A stretch of 64,000 bases of DNA from Labia minor (GCA_963082975.1 OY720348.1:74735719-74799718); one strand, 5' to 3'; positions 23,400 to 34,455 are shown, counted from the stretch's first letter. Translations and numbers: made by a program. The notes: generated by a model not told the origin, from the letters alone.

Positions 23400-24658
23400 C
23401 TCTCCTTCTCAATATATGAAGATGTTTTATTTTTGTTTAAGTTAAAATTTAAAACAAGATCTTCTGAAATCGAATGAACTCCTGTTAAATATTAATAATT
23501 TCCAATTTAAAACTAGAATTTGGATTATTTGATTAAAACAAGAATAGTATTTATAATTAATACCATTTTACATTGCAAAATTCTATTAATATATACATGT
23601 AGATAAAAACGTATTAAGTATAATGTATTTATACATTTTTTTTTATAATTTAATATTCAACATTTTATGTATTCAATATTCCTTCATGTCTCGTATTTGA
23701 TGAAATGATTAAAAAAAACATTCAACACTCTAAAATAACGAAATATGAATTAGATATTAAATTCACCATAAACCCAAAAAAAAAAAAATAAAAATAAAAA
23801 ATCTTATCTATTTTCTGATAGTCCATTATCTTTTTGGGATGAATCGTTCACCCTCTAGCCAACCCATTCCTACATTTCCCCCTGCTCTATCATAAAATGG
23901 TTTGTTATTGAAGTACAAAGCACATTCAAATTCACTCGTCATTGATTTTTTTCCTTTATCTAGATTAATCATAGGGTATATAAATAGGTTTTACACTTGA
24001 GGGTATTCATTTTGGTACTTAATCATATGCCGTGGTTTATGCCAGTGACATAAATAGAATGATGGACATTTACAAGCTGGATAATATTCTGATCCATAAA
24101 AAAACAAAAAAAGTAAAATAAGAAAAAATTTTAAATACATATCTATTATATATATACATATCATAGATATCAATAGATATATAAATTATGATGTATTTAT
24201 TATACTATATACTACTAGTATATATATATGGATATGGATTTGGTAGAATTAATTAATATCTACATTCAAATGAATTCCTATCAAAAAGCGGTTTACAGTT
24301 TTAATTAAAATACGGAAATATTTAAATGGAATTTTCGTCTCTTGTTTTTTTTCCTAATGTGGCCCTATAACGATTTTATAAATAAATATTTATATGAACA
24401 AGGGTAAGGGATGGGAGAAGAGAATTTACAAAAGATTTATATTACTAGCTTCATTGGTGGTGGGAGGGGGTTATAAAAAAATAAGAATGCATCTATGAAT
24501 AGATTGACTTCTATCAGTGACATAAATAAAAATAGATAAATATAGCCAAATTGAGAGTGGTATAATAATGATTTATATTGTTTTTTTTTTATTTTTATTC
24601 AAAATCAATAAAATTAAGAAATAATACTTGAAAATAAGGCAATTTCAATATTAACGTA
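23400..24658. other. AT-rich intergenic DNA
   Basis: No repeat or gene is recognised. Poly-A/T runs and a short (TA)n block near 24220 are present. The frames are short and of low complexity. Confidence 0.5.
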
Positions 24659-24809
24659 GATATAAAATTGGACATGTTACGATGTGCAAATCATGCTGTA
24701 GTTCTGTATAATATTCTGTTTTGGAACTCGGTGGACAACACCATGGTAACCAAAGAAAACATGGAACATGACTTGGATTTTGGAACGGCTTTGGTGTGGT
24801 TTTTACTTT
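24659..24809 (-). pseudogene. Mariner transposase middle fragment
   Basis: The + strand is a near-identical inverted copy of 28149-28299. In the minus frame the other copy reads QSRSKIQVMFHVFFGYHGVV, the region around the second catalytic aspartate of mariner transposases (VFFD.rGvVHHE). It breaks off at 24810 where HINE-3 begins, so it was probably the target of that insertion. It is disabled. Confidence 0.65.
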
Positions 24810-24813
24810 CCCG

Positions 24814-25180
24814 CATACTTCGTATAAAGGAAGTATTGGAATCGTCAAAAATTTCGACTTCGAGATTTCGATAGATCTTGACGTTTTAGACCTCCCTGAG
24901 TCGGAAAATACCATTTTTCGAATTATGTCTGTGTGTGTGTATGTATGTATGTATGTATGTAATGTCTGTAAGCAAATTTACTCAAAAACTAATCAAGCTA
25001 GGACTTCGAAATTTGGTACACCGATATTATTCACAGTTTGTAGATTTCTATCAAAATTTCGTCAAAATCGGTTAACCGGAAGTGGTACTTTACCTACACT
25101 GGTTGCGTTTACCTTTCAAGTAAAGTACCAGTTTGCTTCGAGATATTTGCTTCCTATTTTGTATATAGATTTAAAAATAT
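24814..25180 (+). mobile_element. HINE-3 element
   Basis: The 5' region has a hairpin with arms ATACTTC and GAAGTAT, then 'tttcgacttcgagatttcg', a GTGTGTGTATG(TATG)n tract at 24929-24962, 'aatttggtacaccgatatt', 'ggttaaccggaagtggtact' and a terminal region with an inverted 'aaagtaccagtttgcttcg'. The order and words parallel HINE-1 and the Drosophila INE-1 plan. The 3' end is not precisely set. The 24796-25182 frame is not a gene. Confidence 0.6.
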
Positions 25181-25189
25181 GAAAAAATT

Positions 25190-25390
25190 CAGATACCCAA
25201 TTGTATTGGTTTTATCCTCGAAAAAAATCATCTTCATTAGTTTTTTCTTAATTTAAAATTATAGACGTCACCCAGCACTTCATGACGTCTCAGCCAGCCC
25301 TTATATATTATAAATAAAATAAAATTAAAAATATTTATATTATATCCATATCTGTTTTTTTTACATTTAAAATATCAGTTAACCGGAAGT
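25190..25390 (+). mobile_element. HINE-2 central fragment
   Basis: It runs from 'ttgtattggttttatcctcg' through 'agacgtcacccagcacttcatgacgtctca' to 'atatccatatctgttttttttaca'. These are the HINE-2 middle blocks. Both paired sites are mutated (one base lost or changed). It sits directly upstream of Helitron B. Confidence 0.7.
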
Positions 25391-25734
25391 AGCACTTTAT
25401 TCTATATCTTATATATAAAATTCTCGTCTTATATATAAAATTCTCGTGTCACAAAACTTTGAAATGATACTCCTCCGAAACGGCTGGACCGATTGTTATG
25501 AAATTTTTTATGCATATTCAGTAGGTCTCAGGGCATGTCAGACTTCTTTTATAAAACCGCTAATTGGTAAGGTGTGTCCAGGGGGTGGAATTTAAATAAA
25601 ATTAGTTTAGTTACAATGCTAGATCATAGAGGCGCTGGTGGCGATAATTTGACATTTGCTCAGAATTTAAAAATTATTGTAATATTTCACTTTTGATTTT
25701 AAATTCTAATATTCAAATATCAATTCAATTATAT

Positions 25735-25885
25735 TAAATTATTAAAGCTTTGGTGGTTGTTTTTATTTATAACGAAATTTTGTAAATTAAACCACATATT
25801 GATATTTGCTACTTCTGCAATCGAAACGTTGTGTATATTTTTGTATTTTTTGAATAAATTTACAATAACAAATATCAATATTCCG
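25735..25885. repeat. Insert with CGAAACGTTG core and 13-bp perfect arms
   Basis: Copies A and C of the Helitron lack this segment, and 'atcaattcaatt' flanks it on both sides like a target duplication. The arms ATATTGATATTTG (25796-25808) and its complement (25869-25881) surround a loop containing GCAATCGAAACGTTGTG. It is related in plan and core to 23267-23399. Confidence 0.65.
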
Positions 25886-26789
25886 TTATCAATTCAATTA
25901 AATAATTTATTCTAAAAGTTCTCATTTTAATTTATTTAATAAAATATTTAGATCATATATAACTTAATTTTTATTTATTCTTTTTATATATTTGAATATT
26001 TCTTCTTTTCTATTTGAAAGTGAAAGTTTAAAAAAACAGAATATATTATTTTTAATGTTTTATGAATACAAAAATATTTTCAAAACATCAATTAAAATGA
26101 CTAAATTATATTATTTTTATTTTTGTTTCAATTATTAATTACAACTATATTTTAAGTGAAAAATGATTTCTTGGTTATATAAAAATTAAAATATGATTTT
26201 TTAGACATATGATATAAACGAGATGTTTTAAATTTTCAGTATTTTTTTAAAATTTGTTTTAAATCCAGATTATTGTATTATATTTATATATTCTATTATA
26301 TTTTTTTATAATAGGCTTCTTTTTTTATTTTTAATTTTTAATAAATTCTCTTTTTTTGATATAATATTAATAAAAAATAATATTAAATTGTATATAAATT
26401 TAAAAATTAGAATATTTGAATTTTTTTAAATTTTAACACATGTAATCAATCATATGCATTAAGATTGGAAAATTTTGAAAATCAACTTAGTATTAAATTC
26501 AGAAAAAAATACTGATATATAGAATATAATAGACCATTCGAATATAATTTAAAACTATTTCTCTCTTTCTATTTTAAATTAAAAAAAACGGAGTGTTAAG
26601 AAATTAAGATGCCTGGATAGGTAAATGGGCTGGAAGACGAGGTAATTTATAATTTTCTTCTAATTCAGATTGAAATTAATAGTGATAAGAAAAAATATTT
26701 AGTAACAAAATCTATATACAAAATGTAGAATTTGAATATGTAGAAAAATTGAATGTAATCACGAAGAATAATAATATTTGAGAAGAATT

Positions 26790-27285
26790 TAAATCGAGGT
26801 TGTAATCGGGAAACGCCTGTTATCATGCAGTAAAGAGGCTTATCTCATCAAAATTATTATCAAAAGGAATCAAAATTAAAATATATAAACCAATTATTTT
26901 GCCTGTTGTATTATATGGGTGGGACGCAAGGTCTATGACCCTGGGAGATGAGAGTAGATTCAGAGTATTCTTTCCAGCATTTATTGGCCAAAGAAAGATG
27001 AGGTCACCGGGGAATGGGGGAGACTGCATAACAAGAAATTGCATGGCCCCTCTGCATCTTCAGAAATAGTTAGGGTTATAAAAGGGAAAAAGCTGCGATA
27101 GGCAGGGGACGTGGCTAGAATGGGAGAGGAAAAAGATATTGGATTAGATAACGCCCTCTTGGAAGACCAAGACGTGTAGGAAGGGACGTAAGAGAGATGG
27201 GACAAGGGCTCAGGACATTTGGAGAAATGTGGTTGCTGCGGCCAAGAACTTTCGAGTTCCTTAGAGTCACAGAGATAGATAGATA
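26790..27285 (+). pseudogene. Captured ORF2 C-terminal fragment in Helitron B
   Basis: This is homologous to 11600-12085 but more decayed. It has PIILPVVLYGWDARS, then a deletion at the FENRILP segment, then WPKKDEVTG-like sequence and the 'gataggcaggggacgtggctagaatgggagaggaaaaag' tail. It ends 'acagagatagatagatataac'. It is frameshifted throughout. Confidence 0.7.
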
Positions 27286-27682
27286 TAACATATACAATAA
27301 TAATATATATAATTAATTTAGTGATTAAATTAAAATATATTTTAAATAAGAACACAAAAGAAATGAATGTTTTAAGTAATATACTGATTGAAACAAAATG
27401 TATGAAAACATTTTACTACTCTTAACCAAATACTATGTACCACTCGGGGGGGTACAGGGGGCGGAGCCCCCGTCTAGGTGTGGAGAGCGCCGAAGGCGCT
27501 CGGAGCAGCTAGTATATATATATATATATATATATATAAATGTTACCAAATATCAAATTTGACACCAATAAACTAATACGAACTGGCTCTTTATCAATAC
27601 CAAATTTAAACATTCTAAATATTCATTCACAACTCTTTATACCTATTTATATGCGGGAAAGTCTAGGGGAGGACACTCCCGC

Positions 27683-27758
27683 TTTTTTAGGTTTTGGTTT
27701 ATCTTTAGAATAATACTCATCATTTAATTGTTGAGCTTTTAAGCATAGATCCAAGTAT
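27683..27758 (-). repeat. Inverted mariner-derived arm (left)
   Basis: About 76 bp ('ttatctttagaataatact' ... 'catagatccaagtatca') are the inverted counterpart of 28069-28145 with few mismatches. The right arm continues into mariner transposase sequence, so this is the same mariner segment in opposite orientation. Between the arms lies a non-LTR retrotransposon tail. Confidence 0.75.
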
Positions 27759-27779
27759 CACGTGTCCTGCCCACCGTAG

Positions 27780-28045
27780 CCTACTTTAGATAACTTATTA
27801 TGGCTAGAATGGGAGAAGATAGAATGGCGAAAAATATATTGGTAGGGAAACCGAATGGGAAACGTCCACTTGGAAGACAAAGGACATGATGGGTGGATAA
27901 TGTGGGAAGGACGTGAGAGAGATGGGAGAGGAGAGGGACTGGAGGGTTCTGGCTCACAATAGGAATACTTGGAGGGGTGGGCTTGCTGCGGCCAAGAACT
28001 TTCGAGTTCATTAGAGCCACAGAGATAGATAGATAGATAGATAAC
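27780..28045 (+). pseudogene. Non-LTR retrotransposon ORF2 C-terminus with (GATA)n tail
   Basis: The frame reads MARMGEDRMAKN, ILVGKPNGKRPLGRQRT, a stop, WVDNVGR, a frameshift, then DVREMGEERDWRVLAHNRNT and WRGGLAAAKNFRVH with a stop. This is the classic 'GHVaRM...GkRplGRP...W...A' tail of non-LTR ORF2 proteins. The 3' end is 'agccacagagatagatagatagatagata', a (GATA)n tail at 28021-28043. It is strongly 5' truncated, as usual for target-primed insertion. Confidence 0.85.
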
Positions 28046-28059
28046 TTTCTGTAATTCGA

Positions 28060-28299
28060 AATTAATAGGGATGATACTTGGATCTATGCTTAAAAGCTCA
28101 GCAATTTAATGATGGGTATTATTCTAAAGATAAACCAAAACCAAAAAAACCACACCAAAGCCGTTCCAAAATCCAAGTCATGTTCCATGTTTTCTTTGGT
28201 TACCATGGTGTTGTCCACCGAGTTCCAAAACAGAATATTATACAGAACTACAACATGATTTGCACATCGTAACATGTCCAATTTTATATTTAGTCACAG
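28060..28299 (+). pseudogene. Mariner transposase catalytic-domain fragment
   Basis: The first part reads DDTWIYA (first catalytic aspartate region, ETWIY-like). After a frameshift it reads KPHQSRSKIQVMFHVFFGYH and GVVH, matching the mariner (A)RQSRSK.KVMLtVFFDyrGVVHhE segment with the second catalytic aspartate replaced by glycine. It breaks off at about 28299. The distal 150 bp recur inverted at 24659-24809, and the proximal 76 bp recur inverted at 27683-27758. Confidence 0.8.
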
Positions 28300-29348
28300 A
28301 GATAGATAAATATATGTTAGAATATTAGAAATTAACAATGATGATGGTTTCCATATTCTACTGAGCCCAAACCCTTAGAATTCAAGAAGAAATTAGGACA
28401 GATGATATTTGAAGAAAATTGTTATGTTATTATCAATTAAACTCAAACCTAAAGAAAGGAATTGAAATTTTTTTGATATTTTTATTCATTTCATCCTCGA
28501 TTATTAATTAATATTAGTATTTTAGTTTGAAATAAAAAAAAAAATATTCACACAAAGAAATCACAATAGAAATTTTTTCAATCCTTTTTTTTTAATTTTG
28601 ATCCAATGGATGCTGAAGCTTTTCCTATTGATCAATTAGTCATTGCGTGCCAGGATACGAATATGGATCACAAGACGAGATGCGATTGATCCAATCCTCG
28701 TTGGTTACTTCAAGTGTAAAAGCATTTTTAACCTGTCGATAAATAAACCGGTAAATAGATGAGGGAAGGAAGGACTGAATACAGCTCAAGTGAAAGGAGA
28801 CCAAAGATGGCTTTCAGCCCCTCTATAAATGCAGCCCCTTTACTTTTATAGGCAGCCGCTGACTCGCTAAATGGATTAAAAGATCTATCCTCAACAAAAG
28901 ATCACTATTGACAATTGTTTTCTGCTCTAAAGTGTGTTTCTAATTGGAAATGTTAAATTATGCGTAAGCCAGTTAAGAGAGGGAGGGGAGGGGCTTCAAA
29001 AAAGGTGCTATTTAATTTCTCTAAGCAATCCTATCCATAGAATTTTAATTAGGTAATATTCTTGGTTACAATAAAATAAATCGAATTCTTTTATTTAAAC
29101 CAAAATTCATCTCATTGATAAAAAGAGAAGTTACTATCTCACAGGGAAAATAACTTTATTAATTATATGTTAAGAATAATCAAAACATCATATAAGTATT
29201 AACTCTGAAAATCTATTTATTATATATTTTATTTTATTATATTAAATATAATATGAATAAAATATGCATAAATATATATTAAAATAAAATTTATTTTAGT
29301 TTTATCTTTTAATTGTTTTTTTTGTAATAACTTTATATTATATTAATT
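28300..29348. other. Unassigned intergenic DNA
   Basis: No family match. The 28600-28990 part is less AT-biased and contains a TATAAATG word near 28835, but no convincing open frame follows. Nothing else can be said from the sequence. Confidence 0.4.
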
Positions 29349-29363
29349 ATAATTATATATATA

Positions 29364-29643
29364 AAAAAAACTTCTGACTTTGTACTTTGTACGCCTATCA
29401 ATTCGATTATATAATTGATGAGGTGTCCTATGATCAGTAGAACGGGTCCACTCAACCTTTACCTTGATTTTCTTGATCGGATGCGCTATCAAGTAGCTTT
29501 TCCCCAAGGTTGATCCCGGAGGCTGGGTTGACTCCGTCCCATAGACCCCTGCTAGGGAAATTCCCTTGCCAGGCCCGGGACTTGAACCCGGGACCATGGG
29601 AATGTGAGGCAGGTTCGCTACCCACATACCCAATGGCGCCTTC
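29364..29643 (-). mobile_element. tRNA-derived SINE, copy 1
   Basis: On the minus strand it starts GAAGGCGCCATTGGGTATGT, with an A-box-like GTGGGTAGCGAACC and a perfect B box GGTTCAAGTCC inside a 5-bp T-arm (CCCGG...CCGGG). A conserved body follows ('ggaatttccctagcagggg', 'gggacggagtcaacccagcc', 'gatcataggacacctcat'), ending in a T-rich tail. A 15-bp duplication (ataattatatatata) flanks it at 29349-29363 and 29644-29658, though in AT-rich sequence. The 29343-29645 minus frame is a translation of the SINE, not a gene. Confidence 0.85.
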
Positions 29644-29866
29644 ATAATTATATATATAATTATATAAATTATATTTCTTCTATTTGTACTTAATTCTCTT
29701 TTAAATTAAACTAATGTATGATTTAATAAATAAATTTATATTAAAAGAAATTTGATGTGTCATTTTCCAATCATTCTCAAAGAGAAAACGATAATATAAC
29801 ATGTTGTAATGAATGATCTTTTTAATAAATGAATATTTTTATAAAACTTTATATATATAAAATAAA

Positions 29867-29907
<41 letters not shown>

Positions 29908-30239
29908 AGCGTATATTCAAGTTAATTTATTAGTTTTTTTTATAAAAATATACGATTTTTATAAAATATATATATATGAATATACAAAATAAGCATTTAA
30001 TTCATTTAAATTCATTTACTAATAAAAAAAAAATGTAAATTAAAAAGTTTTGTTTATTTGACATGAAGAGGAGTCAGTGACGCGGCATTCATATATGACA
30101 AGGGCAGGGGGAAAAGAGTGGTATACAATGGAGATTCCAGCTAAGCTTATAGTCCCCCACAAGCTGTCAGTATGACTAGAAAATAGATTCTGAAAAGAAA
30201 AATGAAGAGTCGTTTTAAAATTAAAATACAGATTATTTT

Positions 30240-30909
30240 TAAATAATAATAATAAAAAAAATTAATATGCTCTTATTTAAATTTTTTAGAGTATATCTAT
30301 GTTCTAACTGAATAATTTTTTACTATCTCGCCAGAGATAGTATTGCGATCATGAAAATTTTCGATGTCGAGATTTTGATGTTTTTGTACGTTTTGAAGGT
30401 CGCTGAGTCATTTTCACTAAGGTTGAGAAAAATGTCTGTCTCTTTGTGTGTGTAGGTAGACAAAATTACGCAAAAACGGTTTGAGCTAGAATCATGAAAT
30501 TTAGTACATGGGCATTATTCAAAATTCGTAGTTTTCTCTCAACTTTTGAGAAATGTAGCTCAACCGGAAGAGGGTCATTACTTACAACGTTTTGATTTTT
30601 TTCCCCTAAACTGACCGTAAAAATAAAGATATGTTTGATAATTTTATGATTAAAAATTGTATAAAACTGCTATATATAGAATTTCAGCTTGATTGAATTG
30701 CTGAATTAATTTTTTAACACTGCAAATCTCACGCGCCAACACGTGACGTGGTGCCATCAACAAAGAGCCAAACATGTGCTGGTTTAATGAATATTATTTA
30801 TTAATTTTAATTTATAATTTATAATTAATTAAATTTAATTTAAATATAATATATTATGTTATTTATTCCAATTCATATTGCGAGATAGTCGAGTGGAGAC
30901 ACTCCAGCC
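30240..30909 (+). mobile_element. HINE-1 copy with extended upstream homology
   Basis: HINE-1 proper runs 30321-30909, from the TACTATCTCGCCAGAGATAG hairpin to the GAGTGGAGACACTC 3' hairpin. It is nearly identical to the copy at 7575-8809 but lacks the nested HINE-2, so it serves as the empty-site reference. The preceding 80 bp ('aataataataataaaaaaaa ... aactgaataattttt') are also shared with 7499-7574, while sequences downstream differ. Confidence 0.85.
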
Positions 30910-31344
30910 AATTTATTATTATTAGCATTGATATTTTCCAATTAATAAAACTGATATCAGAACTTAAAATGGAGCGGGATTTATTTCAATGTAAATTGTT
31001 AGTCCAATCAAATGATATTAGTTTAAATTATGACTGTAAATTGTAGGAATTCATTGGAGGGATTTACATCCAATGTTAGCAATTATTAGTTGCTAATGTC
31101 TTTTTCGATGATAAATTCATATAAAATAATTAGAGGAGAAGGAGTAAAAGGTTACTTGATGGTGTGACAGTTCATTTTTCCTATCGTATGTCTTTTGGGT
31201 GGATTCTCTTGAAATTTTTTTTTTCAAGTAGGTTGTTATTGAACACTCTCCAAACCCCTTTTTAAAAGGGTCCACTTGGGATTTATAAAAATATAATATA
31301 ATAATTTATCTTTATATATATGTACATTTTTAAATTATAAATAA

Positions 31345-31500
31345 GCTGGAGTGTCTCCACTCGACTATCTAGCAATTTGAATTGGATTAAATAACTTAAT
31401 ATATTATATTTAAATTAAATTTAATTAATTATAAATTATAAATTAAAATTAATAAATAATATTCATTAAACCAGCGCATGTTTGGCTCTTTGTTGATGGT
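31345..31500 (-). mobile_element. HINE-1 3' unit (156 bp), solo
   Basis: In minus orientation it runs from ACCATCAACAAAGAGCC (31500) to the 3' hairpin and CAGCT (31345). It is the third solo 3' unit with the same internal start. The TCGCAATT word is mutated to TAGCAATT. Confidence 0.8.
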
Positions 31501-31942
31501 AAAAAGAATTATTAAAGAATAAAATCTTCTATACATTTAAGGCACCTACCTTAGAATTTATTTAAAGGATGATTATAATATGGATTTTCTATTTCCTCAT
31601 TATCATATCATATACTGTTAAATTTAGCCATTATAACAAAGTTTAATAATGATAATTACAATTAATATTCATTTAAAGCTAATTTTTAGAAAGTATTTAA
31701 AAATAACGTTATCAGTTTCCCTTTAATGCACCTTAAATCAATTAAAAATTATTAAAATAGTAGAATTGGAAAAAGTTTAATGTGTGTGTGTGTGTGTGAT
31801 TTATCATTTATTCTGATTTTATATTTATAAGTTTATCAATATCTATAAAATATTCTGTAATAATAATCTTGTATATATATATATATATACAATTATATAA
31901 TATATTTCAACTCATTTTATAGCACACCAATGTATAGATTAA

Positions 31943-32906
31943 AGGGTTGGGGAATAAGTTCGTTCGTTTTTTTTTCAAAGAGCTTTATTTAAACAAACAA
32001 TATAATAATAATCATTATAATTTTTCAATTATGAATTTGACGTTACTGTTTACCACCTCCTTCCACCTCTCGACCAATTAGTTGATGCTATTTCGCCAAA
32101 AATCTGGTGTCGAAGAAGTTGTTGACATAGTTTTTGAGGTCCTCTACGTCGTCGAAGGTAACACCCCTCATTTGATTAGACATGGAGCGAAAAAGGTGAT
32201 AATCTGTTTACGCATGGTCCGAAGAGCACGGAAGATGCTAAAGAACCTCCGGTTTTGACGACTTGTGCAATATGGGGTCTGGTGTTGTCGTGTAACAAGA
32301 TGACTTGACCTTGTCGATCGGGTCCTCATTTATGCAGCGTAGTTGGACTATGTAGAGCTCCTTGTTGACCTTTGCGTTTTTTCCAAGCATTTCCCAGTGT
32401 ATTAGGCCTTCCCAGTCCCACCAAACGCAGATCATGGCCCTTTCTCAGACCCAAGTGATTATTCCAAATTGAAACCACTGAGCCATGGGAGATGTGTGTG
32501 TCTATGGCTTTTACAATCTCTCTCAATTTCAATCTCCTATCCGCCATCAAATTCTGTAAACAACTTCTCTTCCGGGCTTGTATAGCCACAACGAAATTCT
32601 GTAAACCAATTCTTTACCACTGAAAGTGATTGTGCGGAGTCCCCATTTATCAAGCTTAGCCTTGGTTTCAGTGTTGTTTCTTTTCCGCAAAAAATAATGC
32701 TTAATAAGCACACGAAATTCACTTTTTTCCATTTTCTTCTCCATTCACAAGTCTGCTATTAATGGATGTCAAACAAAAACTAAAAGCCCTAGCTGGTTCA
32801 AATTTCGACAGAAGTCAGCTGATAGTTGCCTACTGACAGTATCAGTGTTACCATTTCATTTAAGAGACAAGTAATTCAAAAAGTTACGGACTTATTGACC
32901 TGCTCT
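31943..32906 (-). mobile_element. Mariner element, internally deleted
   Basis: The 5' end (right) is 'gcaggtcaataagtccgtaa' on the minus strand and the 3' end (left) is GGGTTGGGGAATAAGTTCGT on +. The two share an AGGTy..AATAAGTyCGT core. Length is about 960 bp against roughly 1.3 kb for full mariners. The loss falls between the DNA-binding and catalytic domains. A second 5' end of the same family lies at 18640-18790. The disabled transposase is listed separately. Confidence 0.8.
32025..32744 (-). pseudogene. Mariner transposase pseudogene
   Basis: Starting at 32744 the N-terminus reads MEKKMEKSEFRVLIKHYFLR, the start of the paired-like helix-turn-helix domain. Frameshifted pieces follow: KNWFTEFRCG, DRRLKLREIVKAI and ISHGSVVSI with HLGLRK (second helix-turn-helix). 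The linker and first catalytic aspartate are deleted. Then come VWWDWEGLIHWEML (second catalytic aspartate kept) and, near 32204, TDYHLFRSMSNQMRGVTFDD (third aspartate kept, preceded by a stop where SPDLAP is expected), ending LVERWKEVVNSN. At least two frameshifts, one stop and one deletion make it inactive. Confidence 0.9.
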
Positions 32907-33903
32907 CGTATACAAAAATTTTTAAATTCTGAACAATGTGCAGACAAAAACCTTTATATATGTATATGATATTAATCAATTAATTATAATTATATTAAAA
33001 TGACTTTCTATCTCTATTTATTTTCATAAAATTCAAAATTTTCCTTGTAAAATTGACCGAAACCCCGTTTAATATGTTTCTATTAATATAAGATGTTTAA
33101 TGTTAATTAATTCCATCTAGTTCATTCATTCAGAACGTAAAGGGATGCAAGATTAGCGTTTCTCGCTAGTAAAAGATATGACAAATCATGCATGTAAAGA
33201 TATTAATTATTTCATAACAATGACAACTATACATGATAATCCCTAACATTATTATCATAATATTAATTTCATGTGGGTGAAAAGTTTAATTAGAATTTTA
33301 ACATTTTTATTATATATATATATATATATGTATATTCTATATAAATGGCAAACGCGTCAGTATTATCTATAAATCTTCAGTAATGTGTCCGATCAATCAT
33401 ACATTCAACAAATGAGTGAATAAAAGTCACGCGTGAGAAACAATTTGTATTTTTAATGAACCTAACCTTTATAATATATATATATATATATATTATAAAA
33501 AAGTATTTAAAATGTTGAATAGAATAATTTTTAAAACATGTCAGTCATCATGTGATTAGGAGAATCTAATAAAAATTTAATTTCAAGAAAAAAAAAACAG
33601 TTTATTTTTTATGGAAAAATGGAAGCAACCCTCAACAGGGGTGGGCCCCTCCTTGTTTTCTCCCGTTATAATCTCCAGAAATTAGTTTTATTGGGTGTTG
33701 TTTAGATTTATCTTATCAAGAACTTATTATCAAAAATGGCACTTAGTAATAAAAATTTCATTTATCCATGATATTCTATTACACGCAACAAATGTAGAAT
33801 TTTATTCATTGGAATTCATTTTAAGGACAAATGTTATAACCTTTTTAAGAGAAAAGAAATTTTTATCATGAATAATATAAATAAAAAAAAAATTTATAAA
33901 TAA

Positions 33904-34455
33904 ATTTTTTCCAATGGACTAAAAAGAATAAAATAATTTTTCTATAAGCCTGACAAAGTTTATGGATGAAAAGCTTCATATTCAACGAAAATCGTTGGGC
34001 GCATTTAGTTTAATTTATTTATATGAACAAACAGGTCAAATTTTTGTAATAATAAAAATTTTATTAAACACAAACTGACAAAGTTTTTTATCATGCAATA
34101 AAATTGATAGTTTAAGAGCCAAGAAATTAATCTTTTATTATTTTTCACTGTAATATACTTATATCAAAGTATGTATCAAAATTTAAAATAATTTTTATTA
34201 AATTAACATATTATCAATCAAATCCAAAATGGTTGATTATATTTGAAGAAATAGTGTTACTTGTTTTAGTGTGGTTTGTATCTTAGTATATATATATATA
34301 AATATATATGAATTATAGCTCTATAAAGGAAGTTAATTGCATAGAACTAAATGCGCCCAACGTTTTTCGTTGAATATGAAGCTTTTCATCCATAAACTTT
34401 GTCAGGCTTATAGAAAAATTATTTTATTCTTTTTAGTCCATTGGAAAAACGTTAT
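33904..34455. mobile_element. Palindromic element with about 108-bp inverted repeats
   Basis: The left arm 33904-34012 and right arm 34347-34455 are close complements, containing 'cctgacaaagtttatggatg' and 'attcaacgaaaatcgttggg'/'cccaacgtttttcgttgaat'. The right arm continues outward into sequence matching (inverted) the element at 43181-43728. That element ends with one copy of the same arm. The arms look like a terminus of a mariner-like element duplicated in inverted orientation. The interior is AT-rich and noncoding. Confidence 0.65.

Larger units (their letters stand above)
25427..27512 (+). mobile_element. Helitron copy B (about 2.1 kb)
   Basis: The 5' end is TCTTATATATAAAATTCTCG, present twice in tandem (25407-25426 and 25427-25446). 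It is followed by 'actcctccgaaacggctgga', a block common at Helitron 5' ends. The 3' end has the hairpin GAGCGCC-GAA-GGCGCTC (27485-27501), then CTAG at 27509-27512 and a host TA run. Relative to copy A the 5' end differs, about 980 bp are missing after 26670 (including the Y-x-D-D region), and a 150-bp segment with the CGAAACGTTG core is inserted at about 25735-25885. It shares the captured ORF2 tail (26790-27285). Confidence 0.8.

Noticed and set aside
24796..25182. 128-codon open frame
   Set aside because: It is a translation of the HINE-3 repeat (hairpin plus GTGTATG tract), which is noncoding.
27640..27690. Solo HINE-1 3' hairpin (ggggaggacactccc)
   Set aside because: Only the hairpin-like word resembles the family; surrounding sequence does not match.
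29343..29645. 100-codon frame also seen at 45522-45755 and 58196-58426
   Set aside because: It is a read-through of the tRNA-derived SINE; repeated occurrence reflects SINE copies and not a gene family.
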